This document shows positions 1 through 9,161 of a stretch of DNA of 64,000 nucleotides, piece after piece. Each line of letters starts with the position of its first letter. The stretch's first letter is position 1. The DNA comes from an uncultured Prevotella sp. (GTDB lineage Bacteria; Bacteroidota; Bacteroidia; Bacteroidales; Bacteroidaceae), in the NCBI GenBank assembly GCA_900557035.1, contig USRA01000001.1:15940-79939 (forward strand), in the 5' to 3' direction. Position numbers and translations under genes: made by a program. The notes beneath the pieces were generated by a model. It ran no database searches. It worked only from the letters and a program-made list of their open reading frames with translations, and was not told where the DNA came from.

Positions 1-201
1 GAACTTTTAGATATGATGCAATGGGTAAAAAGCCCGGAGGTATTAGCTGAATTGAAGCAGGTTATTTCTGATTTCTTTGCCAAGAAGGGACAGGAAGAAT
101 TAGATGCAATGTGGGAGCGTGGGGAAATGACAGAAGAAAAACTGAAGAGCTTTGAGACATTGCATGAAAGAACTCCTTATCGAGGATTAAGGAATTTGTA
201 G
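1..201 (+). CDS. C-terminal end of an unidentified protein (cut by window edge)
   Basis: An open frame enters from the left edge and ends at TAG 199-201, so only the last 66 residues are visible. An internal ATG lies at 13, but the frame is already open at base 1, so the real start is probably outside. The tail is charged and looks helical (many K/E, no membrane segment or signal). I recognise no motif and assign no function. A terminator follows about 44 bases after the stop, so this gene ends its own transcription unit and is not part of the defence operon downstream. Confidence 0.6.
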   Translation, partial: ELLDMMQWVKSPEVLAELKQVISDFFAKKGQEELDAMWERGEMTEEKLKSFETLHERTPYRGLRNL

Positions 202-244
202 ATTATGTGATTGTGGAACTTTATTGTATTTCATAACGAGGATT

Positions 245-279
245 GCCTTTTAGTATTTCAGATGCTGAAAGGCTTTTTT
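245..279 (+). terminator. Rho-independent terminator after the first gene
   Basis: A 9-bp stem (GCCTTTTAG at 245-253 against CTGAAAGGC at 265-273, one G-T wobble) is followed directly by six T. Confidence 0.8.
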
Positions 280-310
280 GTGTCTTAAAATGAAGAAAGT
301 TGTTCTTTTC

Positions 311-342
311 TTTGGCATTTCCAATTCTTTTCGTTAATTTTG
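311..342 (+). promoter_or_regulatory. Bacteroidota-type promoter driving the defence operon or its leader RNA
   Basis: TTTG at 311-314, 20 bases, then TAATTTTG at 335-342, which fits TTTG-N19-21-TAnnTTTG. Transcription would begin near 349, leaving about 485 bases of leader before mod. I see no better promoter between here and mod. Confidence 0.6.
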
Positions 343-348
343 TAGCGT

Positions 349-700
349 CATTCCTTGGATGGCGGCAATGAGTTGCTGGCGATAATCCTAGGCTTGGCTC
401 TATTTTTTGAGAAAAGACGTTTACTACGTTTCGCTTCTGATGCATTGGAAATTAGGAACTTCAAATGAAAAGTCAGAGAGAGATGGCGGTGGACGTCTAC
501 TATAACGTGTAGTATATGCACGGCACAAGTGCGCCCTTTTCGATAGGAGAGGGTGTGCCTTGTGCTACATACATATATACCATGTTGGCGTAGGCGTGTC
601 CTCTTGCTTCTGTTCTTGTTTTTCTAGGGCTCCTAATCCCTCAATGCGCAAGGACGTTAAAGGAAGTAATGACACATCCCCTACGCCAATTCTTTTAGAA
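349..700 (+). other. Structured leader or small RNA in the gene-free stretch before mod
   Basis: This part of the 632-base gap (202-833) has no convincing reading frame but several stems. There is a small TACTA/TAGTA hairpin (498-514). A long hairpin spans 523-565 (GCACAAG...CTTGTGC with one bulged C). A long-range stem pairs TTGGCGTAG (585-593) with CTACGCCAA (681-689). Inside it, GTCC..TTGC (598-607) pairs with GCAAGGAC (648-655) and AGGG (626-629) with CCCT (638-641). GTGTC (596-600) can instead pair with GACAC (671-675), which excludes the inner stem. It could be a small RNA or a regulatory leader. I cannot match it to RNase P, tmRNA, SRP or any riboswitch I know. Confidence 0.4.
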
Positions 701-802
701 TAGAATGTCTGCTAATTACTTGATAAAAGTAACTTTAGTAAGATGATAACTAACACAAACGAAAACAATTAAATCAAATGCTTTGGGGATGGGCAGCAGT
801 TA

Positions 803-824
803 GGAACGAAACTAGCTTCGTTCC
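803..824 (+). promoter_or_regulatory. Perfect inverted repeat just before mod
   Basis: GGAACGAA (803-810) and TTCGTTCC (817-824) form a perfect 8-bp inverted repeat with a 6-base loop, ending 9 bases before the mod start codon. It could be a protein-binding operator or an RNA hairpin covering the ribosome entry site. No T-run follows, so it is not a terminator. Confidence 0.5.
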
Positions 825-833
825 ATTCCGCTT

Positions 834-2825
834 ATGAACAAATACGAACTCGCAAAGAAGATAAACGAACTCGATGGGCTTACGAACGAAGAGAAATCAG
901 AGCTACTGAAGTTGCTTCGTTCGCAAAAGAAGTATGGTCTTGTTTGGGAGGACAAGCCTGAGGATGCTGAGCAAAGAATGGTCAACGAGCAGCCTGTGCT
1001 TGTTGAAGTGCCTGAACGTGCCATCCTCAGCGATGACGCTGAGGCTCCAAACCATATTCTTATTGAAGGCGATAACCTCGAAGCCCTTACAGTCCTTAGT
1101 TATACCCATGCCGGGAAGATTGATGTCATTTATATTGATCCTCCTTACAATACTCGTAAAAAAGATTTTAAATATAATGATACATATGTTGACCCAGAGG
1201 ATGATTATAGTCATAGTACTTGGTTATCCTTTATGGAAAAGCGTTTGAAAATTGCTAAAAAACTTTTGGCTGCAACGGGTGTGATATATATACAGATAGA
1301 TGATAGAGAATATGCACCTTTAAAATTATTATGTGATAGTATCTTTATGGAGTCAAATTGTATAGGGCCATTTATCCAAAATAAACTAAATGCTAAAAAT
1401 GACACATTGAATATACAGAGAAATCATGAGTATATTCTTTGTTATAGAAAAATGGTTAAGTACATTGATGATAGTCAAACCAAGGTTGCTCCTAATATAC
1501 TTATTAGTAACAAAATATATAAACCTTTAATTAAGGAAGATGAAAAGTTCTTTTATTTAAATGATAGTATAACAACACGAGGTGAAGGTGGAACATTAAA
1601 TGCTCGACCTAATTTGGGCTATTCTTTTTATTATCATCCATCTACAAAAGAGTTGTTGCCAATTGTTGATTATGATGTGAATATGGCAAAAACATCTAAT
1701 GATGAATCTGCTATATACACTTCAAAAGAAGAATTGCTTATGAAGGGATTTGTCGTGATTCGTCCTCCTAAGGTAAGGGGAAAACTTGGGTGTTGGACTT
1801 GGGATTTTAAGAAGGCAACAAAAGATAAGAATCTTCTTTATGTAAAAAAGACAAAAAGTCGCTATAATATACATAAAAGAACTTTTGTTCCAAAAGAAAA
1901 AGTAGAGCAAATTACTAATGAAACTTATGTCTATGAGGAAGATGTTTATTCGAATTCAAAGAGTATTTTGGAATATTCAACTAATGAAGGAACAGATTCT
2001 TTTGTAGAAGTTATGGGGTATGATACAGGATTTAATAATCCAAAGAATGTTAGAATGATTGAATACTTGATGTCTATTATTCCAAATAAAGACTCTATTG
2101 TACTAGATTTCTTTGCTGGAACAGGTACAACTCTTCACGCATTAATGCTTTTAAATGAAGAAGATGGTGGACACCGACGTTGTTTTTTGTCAAATAACAA
2201 CGAAAATGGCATTTGTGAAAAAGTAACTTACGAACGAAATCGCAAGGTTATCCAAGGCTATACCACTCCTAAGGGAGAGGAGGTTCCTGGATTAAAGTCC
2301 AATAATCTTCGTTATTACAAAACTCATCTCCTTCCTCGTGAACAAACCATCAAGAACAAGAGAGCCTTGGTGGCTGCATCTACCGATTTGCTTTGCATTA
2401 AGAATGATGTCTATAAGGAGCAAACCTATTTTGCTGGCAAAAAGTTGAAACCTTCTTGTGCACGCTATTTCGACAATGGTCAGACTAAGATGTTGGTTAT
2501 TTATAATGAGTTAACGGTGAATGCCTTTGCTGAGACCATCTACCATATGGAGGTGGACGGAAAGATACTCATCTATGTATTTTCCAACACCCGTTATGCT
2601 TATGATGATAACTTTGAGGATGTGCTTGATAAGGTTGAACTGTGTGCTTTGCCTGCTGCTATCTACGATGCATACAGAAATATCTTGCCTGAGCAGGAAA
2701 TGAAGTTTGAAGATCCAATGACTGAGAGCGAGAATGACACCGATAACGAAGTTACATCAGATAATTCTTCTGAGCAGATGGCATCTTCGGAACATGATAC
2801 TCAGTTGTCTTTTGATTTTAAATAG
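834..2825 (+). CDS. mod: Type III restriction-modification DNA methyltransferase (Mod)
   Basis: Likely an adenine-N6 DNA methyltransferase that recognises the target for both modification and restriction in a Mod-Res complex. The 663-residue protein has the beta-class order: catalytic DPPY (residues 102-105) comes first and the AdoMet-binding loop FAGTGTT (about 427-433) much later. After the loop comes the segment ending NGICEKVTYERNRKV, typical of Mod proteins. The region between the two motifs should be the target recognition domain. Its DNA is much richer in A/T than both ends of the gene (17 G/C in 60 bases at 1201-1260 against 31 in 60 at 961-1020), suggesting domain exchange. The start has no clear Shine-Dalgarno, common in this phylum. 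Res begins 21 bases after the stop. Confidence 0.93.
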   Translation: MNKYELAKKINELDGLTNEEKSELLKLLRSQKKYGLVWEDKPEDAEQRMVNEQPVLVEVPERAILSDDAEAPNHILIEGDNLEALTVLSYTHAGKIDVIYIDPPYNTRKKDFKYNDTYVDPEDDYSHSTWLSFMEKRLKIAKKLLAATGVIYIQIDDREYAPLKLLCDSIFMESNCIGPFIQNKLNAKNDTLNIQRNHEYILCYRKMVKYIDDSQTKVAPNILISNKIYKPLIKEDEKFFYLNDSITTRGEGGTLNARPNLGYSFYYHPSTKELLPIVDYDVNMAKTSNDESAIYTSKEELLMKGFVVIRPPKVRGKLGCWTWDFKKATKDKNLLYVKKTKSRYNIHKRTFVPKEKVEQITNETYVYEEDVYSNSKSILEYSTNEGTDSFVEVMGYDTGFNNPKNVRMIEYLMSIIPNKDSIVLDFFAGTGTTLHALMLLNEEDGGHRRCFLSNNNENGICEKVTYERNRKVIQGYTTPKGEEVPGLKSNNLRYYKTHLLPREQTIKNKRALVAASTDLLCIKNDVYKEQTYFAGKKLKPSCARYFDNGQTKMLVIYNELTVNAFAETIYHMEVDGKILIYVFSNTRYAYDDNFEDVLDKVELCALPAAIYDAYRNILPEQEMKFEDPMTESENDTDNEVTSDNSSEQMASSEHDTQLSFDFK

Positions 2826-2846
2826 AGAAGAAGGAGGTATGAAATT

Positions 2847-5228
2847 ATGATACAGGAAAAGAAATATCAGATAGAGGCAGTTGAGGCTTTGGTTAAGAAA
2901 ACCATCAAACTGTTGGAGGCGCCAGAAGATAGAAAAAAGCTGGTGTTCAAGGCTCCTACGGGCTCTGGCAAGACCGTGATGGCTAGCAAGATGTTGGATG
3001 ACCTTACCTCGCAACTGGCAGAAGAGGGTAAAGAAGTGGCCGTTATTTGGATTGCTCCTAATAAATTACATCAGCAGAGTTATATGAGTATGAAGAACTT
3101 CTTTTCCGAAACTCATGTCTTGACTCCTGTGATGTATGATGAGTTAGATCATTCTGTGGACGGTTACATCAAATCGGGTGAGGTGTTCTTTGTTAATTGG
3201 GAAAGTATTAATAAAGATCGAAATATCCTGGTGCGAGATACTGAGAACTCTTCATCTATTTATGATATAGTTCAGCGAACCAAGGAAGATCATCATTTGC
3301 CTCTCATAGTAGTTGTAGATGAAGAGCATATGTTTGGTAGTCGCAATGCCAAGCAATCGGAAAAGGTGTTGAAGAATCTCAATCCGAAGGTCGAGATTCG
3401 TATTTCAGCAACACCTTTGCCTTCTTCGTTGAGTTCTGCCGATGATATATATAATGTTCCTCGTGAAGAAGTTATCAAGGAGGAAATGATTAAGGACGGC
3501 ATTACTATCAACGCTAATGTGAAAGAGGGCGACGAAATGGTGGGCGAGAATGCTTATCTGCTGGATTTAGCATTAGCCAAACGGAAGGAACTCAAAGAGG
3601 CATACGAGAAAGAAGGAGTTAGAATCAATCCGTTGTTGCTTATTCAGTTGCCGAATGATAACTCTGAAACCTTGAATGAAGGAGAACGTGCTATTGTGGA
3701 TATGGTAAAGAATAGACTGGAAACAGAATACGACATCACAACGGATAATGCTAAGTTGGCAATATGGCTATCTACGGAAAAGAAGAATCTTGGGGGATTA
3801 GAGAAAAACTATAATCTTACCGATGTCTTACTTTTTAAGCAAGCTATCGCCTTAGGATGGGATTGTCCTCGTGCTGCTGTTCTCCTGATTTTTCGAGACA
3901 TCAAAAGTACGGAGTTTGGTACACAAACGGTAGGACGAATCATGAGAATGCCAGAACAACATTATTATACGGATGGTATCTTGAACCATGGTTGGGTATA
4001 TACCAATTTAAGTCGTGATCGAATAGAGATAGTTGCTGATGACATGAGTTATATCACCAAAGCATTGTTGTCTTATCGTCGTGAGCATCTGAACAATGTG
4101 GCTTTGACTTCTACCTATAGTCAGTATCTCAGTGCTGACCGCAATCGTTTAGGTCCTGATTTTTATCCTTTGTTGGTGGAGACGTTCAATAATGCTTGGT
4201 TTAAACAACCTATTCAGTTGAGCTTCTTTGATTCAGATCCATTTGATGATGATGATAATGAAGATAAAGCTGGTTCTGATAATGGTGGCTTTATGATAGA
4301 TGTTGATAAAAACAGGAAGCAAGCTGAGCGTATCGACAGTATCTGTTTTGACAAACATACTATAAAGGTGAATATACTCCGTGATGTTGAGATTACTGGT
4401 GAAATGGGAACTACTATGGTTGATGAAAACAAGCGTATTTCTTTCACCAGGAATCAGTATGAGTTGAGTTTGGCATTAGATAAATTCTATAAAGATTTGC
4501 TGGCTGGTTATGAAAAGGGAGCCGTCAAAGTACTTCATGGTAACATGGATGAATTGATGGGTGAGTACTTAGGTATCTTCGAAACAGACGTGCCAAGTAT
4601 AATCTTGTATAACAGAAACAAGGGCAAGTTTGCTGCCATCATCAATCGTGCAGTTGCCAAATATACCAAGATTATCAGCGAGCGCAAAAAGAAACGCAAG
4701 GAACGTTCTTTCAAGCAATATACTTGGAATGTGCCAGAGATACGAGAGTATAATGAAACCACTTATTCCGAGAATGATGCAAGAAAGAATCATGCCATGC
4801 TGCCATATATGCAGTTTAACGATGACTCGTTCCAGGAGCGTGATTTCGAGACGTTCTTGGAAGAATATGCTGATTGCATTGATTGGTGGTATAAGAATGG
4901 TGATGAGGGAAGACAGCATTATGCGATTCCTTATACCAAAAAGACGGGCGAGAAATCTCTCTTTTATGTTGATTATGTGATTCGTATGAAGAATGGTCAA
5001 ATTTTTCTTTTTGATACAAAGGGAGTTGGAAGTGATGAGAATGGTCAAGAAAAGCATAATGCCCTCATCGACTATATGGCGAGTGAAGAGAACAAGGACA
5101 AGCATCTGAAAGGTGGTATTATTATACATCAGCAATCGGATGATAACTGGTATTATTCTTCGTTGCCAATAGAGAATACAACAGATTTAACAGGTTGGGA
5201 TGCTTTCTTCCCAGATAAATATAAATAA
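2847..5228 (+). CDS. res: Type III restriction enzyme helicase-nuclease subunit (Res)
   Basis: ATP-dependent translocase and endonuclease partner of Mod. The 793-residue protein starts with a superfamily 2 motor: Walker A APTGSGKT (about 36-43), a DEEH-type Walker B in VVVDEEHMFG (about 155-164), motif III RISATPLP (about 183-190), and a QTVGRIMRMP motif VI segment. The C-terminus carries a PD-(D/E)xK-type nuclease signature, YVDYVIR...IFLFDTKG (about 706-728), with the D and the DxK pair in place, so restriction activity looks intact. A short acidic linker (DPFDDDDNEDK) separates the motor from the C-terminal half. The start ATG lies behind a purine-rich stretch (AGAAGAAGGAGG) that can act as ribosome-binding site. 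Confidence 0.93.
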   Translation: MIQEKKYQIEAVEALVKKTIKLLEAPEDRKKLVFKAPTGSGKTVMASKMLDDLTSQLAEEGKEVAVIWIAPNKLHQQSYMSMKNFFSETHVLTPVMYDELDHSVDGYIKSGEVFFVNWESINKDRNILVRDTENSSSIYDIVQRTKEDHHLPLIVVVDEEHMFGSRNAKQSEKVLKNLNPKVEIRISATPLPSSLSSADDIYNVPREEVIKEEMIKDGITINANVKEGDEMVGENAYLLDLALAKRKELKEAYEKEGVRINPLLLIQLPNDNSETLNEGERAIVDMVKNRLETEYDITTDNAKLAIWLSTEKKNLGGLEKNYNLTDVLLFKQAIALGWDCPRAAVLLIFRDIKSTEFGTQTVGRIMRMPEQHYYTDGILNHGWVYTNLSRDRIEIVADDMSYITKALLSYRREHLNNVALTSTYSQYLSADRNRLGPDFYPLLVETFNNAWFKQPIQLSFFDSDPFDDDDNEDKAGSDNGGFMIDVDKNRKQAERIDSICFDKHTIKVNILRDVEITGEMGTTMVDENKRISFTRNQYELSLALDKFYKDLLAGYEKGAVKVLHGNMDELMGEYLGIFETDVPSIILYNRNKGKFAAIINRAVAKYTKIISERKKKRKERSFKQYTWNVPEIREYNETTYSENDARKNHAMLPYMQFNDDSFQERDFETFLEEYADCIDWWYKNGDEGRQHYAIPYTKKTGEKSLFYVDYVIRMKNGQIFLFDTKGVGSDENGQEKHNALIDYMASEENKDKHLKGGIIIHQQSDDNWYYSSLPIENTTDLTGWDAFFPDKYK

Positions 5229-5265
5229 GTCATAAACGCTACATATATAATAAGGTGTAATAACG

Positions 5266-5481
5266 ATGGCAAAGGGACTAGATGGAAAATTCTTGCACTA
5301 TGGCATCCGAAAGGAAGACCTCGACCTGATCAGGACGCTATGCGAGAAGCATGAGATTGACTTCGGCTGGATGAGCGAGGAGATTCTCCGCAAATATCAT
5401 GCAGCCAAGGTTGATAAGATTGAAATGAATGACGAGGATACTGAGAAGATTATCGCCGAGGCGATTTCTCAGATCAAGTAA
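5266..5481 (+). CDS. Small protein of the modification/defence operon
   Basis: 71 residues, charged, no signal peptide or membrane segment. The sequence reads as two or three helices: GIRKEDLDLIRTLCEKHEIDFGWMSEEILRKYH could be a small DNA-binding or adaptor fold (seen only as pattern). It sits 37 bases after res and 38 before the SMC-like gene, all on one strand, so it is almost certainly co-transcribed and may bridge the restriction pair and the ATPases. I recall similar small proteins annotated only as associated with DNA-modification systems but cannot verify that here. It is too short to be a canonical DndE. Confidence 0.75.
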   Translation: MAKGLDGKFLHYGIRKEDLDLIRTLCEKHEIDFGWMSEEILRKYHAAKVDKIEMNDEDTEKIIAEAISQIK

Positions 5482-5519
5482 AGAACCAAGAATGAAGAAC
5501 GAAGAGTGAAGAAAAGATT

Positions 5520-7520
5520 ATGATTATCAAAAGAATCAAAATCAAGAACTATAAGACTTATCTGAGTCTTGACTTGGATTTGTCGGTGAGATCCGATCAG
5601 CCCATCATCCTGATAGGTGGTATGAACGGTGGTGGTAAGACCACGCTGTTCGAGGCTATCTGTGGGGCTCTTTATGGACTGAAGATTCAGAACAAGGCGC
5701 ATTTTCAGGAACTCCTGAACAATGGTGCCTTGGGAAAGGTGGAGCCTACTATCGTGCTTGAACTCTCTTTCGAAGGTATGGTGCTCGGACGCAAGCAGCA
5801 GTATCTGCTGCGTCGCACTTATAAGCTTAATCCTGCCAACAAGCCTGTGGAGAATGTGCTGCTCAATATGGATGGCACGCCTTTCTCCTATGGCACGGCT
5901 ACGCCTCCGCAGCAGCGTGCCGTCAACGAGCAGCAGGTGAACAAAATCATCAAGGCAAACCTGCCGCAGGAACTCAGCAAGTATTTCCTCTTTGATGCCA
6001 TGCAGTCGAGCGAGCTCTTGAAGGAGAATGTCTTTGCCCAAATCATCAAGGATAATATCCAGAATGTGATGGGATTCAACAAGTATCTGTAATTAAAGAA
6101 TGCTGCCGAGCATCAGCAGCAGGAATGGGCGGCAAGGAGACTGGAGGCGCAGAAGGAGGCTGAAGAATATAATGGGCTTTGCGAACAGCGCAACCAACTG
6201 GTGGCTTTGCAGGAGGAGAATACCAAGCACCAGGATGATAAGTATAAATATCTGGTTTCCATTCAGGCTGAATATGATGCCGCCAAGGAAGGTGCCAAGG
6301 ATTCTGCCGAGACTGCACGGAAGATTCAGGATCTGGAGGCCAGCGTGAAGGATACGCAGGAGTTGTCAAAGCGATATAATGCCCAATTGAAGCAGGTGGT
6401 GGATACCTTGGAAATCAACGTGTTCTTTCCGAAACTTGCACAGGGAATCACAAACGAGGTGAATGACATCATCCGACAGAAAGAAGCCTTGAAGCAGGAA
6501 CGTGAAGGGGTGCTCTCTCTGGAGCAGATGCGTGAGGTAACTACCAAGATTCTTGGTTATCTGAAATCGAAGTGCCTCTGTCCGGATTCCGTGGAGGATG
6601 ACGATGTGGTGGCTTACCTGAAGAGTCAGCAGGAAGCTTTGCAGCGCAAGGACGACTATGCTTTCCTGGATGAAAGCGAGTTTGATGCGCTCAAGAATCT
6701 GCTGGGTGCCAATGCTGTGAATGAGTTTATCGCCCTTAATGACAGTCGTTATGATTTGGAAAAGCGGTTGGAGAACTATGATAATCAGCAGAGTCAGATT
6801 GCTCTGCTCCGTCGTAGCATGGTAAGCGGTAATACCGAAATCATCAAGGCATACGAGGAGGCTAGCCGTGAACTCGAAATCTTGAAGAAGGAGGCGAATG
6901 ACAGAAAGATGAGCATAGAGAAACTGGAGCGGAAGATTCACCAGTTTGATGTGCAGATACAGCAGGAACCTGATGTGAAATATGACATGCTGGTGAAACT
7001 GAAACCTTTCTTTGAGGATGTTGCCGACACTCTGCTTAAGCGCAAGAAGGAGAAGATAGAGGAGGATATGAAGGAGCAACTCAACAAACTCCTCATTTCC
7101 TACAAGGGCTGCATCGCCAAGGTGGAGCTATCAGACAGTATGGAGAATTTCACCATCCGTCTCTATCACAAGGCAGGAAATGAAATCTCGCTCAACCAAC
7201 TGAATGCGGCATCCAAGCAAATCTTTATCCAGGTGTTGCTGAAGGTGCTTCGAAATCTGGGCGATTATAATCCACCTGTGATGATAGACACCGTGATGGG
7301 AGTATTGGATGAGGAGAGCCGTGATGTGCTGATGGAAGAATACTTCCCGGGACTTGCCGAGCAAACCATCCTGCTTTGCACCACTTCGGAAATCAGAAAG
7401 GATAAGGATTACATGAAGCTGGAACCATTCCTCTCCCGTTCTTATACACTGGTAAGAGATGTGGAAAGTCAGAGCACCCACGTGGAGGAAGGATACTTTG
7501 GAGTAATGTGTAATGAATAA
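5520..7520 (+). pseudogene. DndD-like SMC/AAA ATPase interrupted by an in-frame TAA
   Basis: Two reading frames, 5520-6092 (190 residues) and 6201-7520 (GTG start, 439 residues), lie in the same frame. The bases between (6093-6200) are open and coding, so this is one gene of about 665 residues split by a single TAA at 6090-6092. The N-terminus KRIKIKNYKTYLSLDLDL leads to Walker A GGMNGGGKTT, as in DndD and other SMC-like ATPases. Long coiled coil follows (QEENTKHQDDKY onward). The C-terminus has an ABC-signature-like LNAASKQIF and Walker B VMIDTVMGVLDEES. Length and layout match DndD-type proteins (about 660 residues). Either the gene is inactivated, the stop is read through or re-initiated at GTG 6201, or the base is a sequencing error. 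No other damage is visible. Confidence 0.8.
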
Positions 7521-7548
7521 TGTTTCTTATTGACGGAGCAATATATAT

Positions 7549-9132
7549 ATGGAAGTAGCATTAGAGAATATACGACAGGCAGAAGGTATGGTAGAAGCCA
7601 TCATGCCTTTGAAGGAGAAACTGGAGAAGCGTTTGAACCTTTCGCGGCAAGTGGAAGGGGAGAGGGATGCCATGCTAACCCTGAATAAGGTGATGCGAAT
7701 CTGCCTGATAGCCAGTTTGAGCTTAACGGAGAAGAGAAGTGTGGATGGTTTGGGAGATATCGGATTATCGAAATCTTCTCAGCGCATCATGCCTAGTTTC
7801 TTTACCAAGGACAATAAAAAGTCGCTTTTTTCGGCTTTGTTGAAGTTGAGATATAGAGATTGTGAGGTGGATTGGCAGAATGCCAGTATCGTGGATCGCA
7901 TCGTGGCGAAGGAAATCTATCGGGGTATCGCTTATCTTTCGGAAGATGAGAATCTGAATGCTTTCCTCTTTGCGGCAAGCGACAGGCGACATGGTGGAAG
8001 TGGAATTCCTGCCTTGGAGTTGCTGATAGGCGAGTATGCAGAGGATATGGAAGCAAAATTGAATATCAACGGACGTTCGGTATCGAATGCACAGATTCTG
8101 GTGGCTGGTACCACGGGTTCGGGTAAGACCAATCTGCTGGCGGTGTTGATTCAGCAGTTTCGTAATCTCTCCACCGAGACGCCTTATCCCGTCAATTTCC
8201 TCTTGTTCGATTACAAGGGTGAGTTCTCTGACCCCTCGAATGCCAACTGGCTTATTCATTTCGATGTAGATAGGAGTTGTATTCTCGACCCCGTGGTTGC
8301 GCCGTTGCCTTTTACGCCGTTCAAGGATTTTACGGGCAGGACCATCAACGAAATTAATCTCTATTCCACGGAGATGGCTGGTGCTCTCTGCGCTGTAGAT
8401 CGTGCAACGGTGAGCGCATCCATGAGTAATCGACTGAGTGAAGCCATTGTTGAGGCTTATAAGCAGACGGCAGGCAAGCCTATCACTTTTGAGTTGATGC
8501 TGATGAAATATCAGCAGAGAATGCAGAATCCGGATAAGGATGACAGCATCACTTCGGTTTTGAAGCAGTTGATTCGCAATCATCTGTTTGCATCGGAAGA
8601 TAAGGTGAATTTGGTAGATGAGTGTTTTATCGTGAAGATGGATGCTTTCCCGAAAGATGGTCCGATAGCCAGGGCTATCGTGTATTTCATCATTTCAAAG
8701 CTCAATAATATCTATGAGCAGTTGCCGAAGCAGGCTGTGAATGAGGATTATGTACAGATTCGCCACTTCACGATTATCGATGAGGCTCACTATATGCTGG
8801 ACTTCGATAATCAGCCGCTTCGTAATCTGATTGCTGTGGGTAGAAATAAGGGGTTGAGCATTATCTTTGCCACTCAAAACATGGATAGCTATAAGAGTAG
8901 GTTCTTTGATTTCTATGCCAATGCGCAGTATCCGCTCATCATGAAGCAGCAGACTATTTCGGACAGTATCATCAAGGATCTCTTTGGTGTATCGGGTAAA
9001 GATTTCCAGGAAATCAAGTCGGCGATAGCTGGTTTGCAGAAAGGCGAGTTGATTATCAAGGATCATACGATGGCTGCCCTTGGTTTGGGCGGTAAACCGT
9101 ATAAGAAAATAAAGGTGACGCATCTCATTTGA
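7549..9132 (+). CDS. HerA-type ATPase with possible DndE-like N-terminal domain
   Basis: Predicted DNA translocase of the FtsK/HerA group, 527 residues. Walker A AGTTGSGKT is at 186-194, followed by FLLFDYKGEF. Walker B is FTIIDEAHYML (about 415) and the sensor-like segment is SIIFATQNMDSYKS. Residues about 30-110 (LNLSRQVEGER...RICLIASLSLTEKR) resemble the layout of DndE, where a CR.A..SL-like helix follows a basic N-terminus. This DndE resemblance is my inference. The gene starts 28 bases after the DndD-like gene and is the last gene of the operon. No dndB, dndC or cysteine desulfurase is present, so it is unlikely to serve phosphorothioate modification and more likely works with Mod/Res. 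Confidence 0.8.
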   Translation: MEVALENIRQAEGMVEAIMPLKEKLEKRLNLSRQVEGERDAMLTLNKVMRICLIASLSLTEKRSVDGLGDIGLSKSSQRIMPSFFTKDNKKSLFSALLKLRYRDCEVDWQNASIVDRIVAKEIYRGIAYLSEDENLNAFLFAASDRRHGGSGIPALELLIGEYAEDMEAKLNINGRSVSNAQILVAGTTGSGKTNLLAVLIQQFRNLSTETPYPVNFLLFDYKGEFSDPSNANWLIHFDVDRSCILDPVVAPLPFTPFKDFTGRTINEINLYSTEMAGALCAVDRATVSASMSNRLSEAIVEAYKQTAGKPITFELMLMKYQQRMQNPDKDDSITSVLKQLIRNHLFASEDKVNLVDECFIVKMDAFPKDGPIARAIVYFIISKLNNIYEQLPKQAVNEDYVQIRHFTIIDEAHYMLDFDNQPLRNLIAVGRNKGLSIIFATQNMDSYKSRFFDFYANAQYPLIMKQQTISDSIIKDLFGVSGKDFQEIKSAIAGLQKGELIIKDHTMAALGLGGKPYKKIKVTHLI

Positions 9133-9161
9133 TGCGCCACTTTTTTATATGATATGCCTTG

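Noticed and set aside
349-700. RNase P RNA, tmRNA or SRP RNA gene
   Set aside because: I looked for the conserved cores of these RNAs and did not find them; the structure is left unassigned.
834-9132. A DNA phosphorothioation (Dnd) system
   Set aside because: No DndB, DndC or cysteine desulfurase gene is present; only DndD/DndE-like parts accompany Mod and Res.
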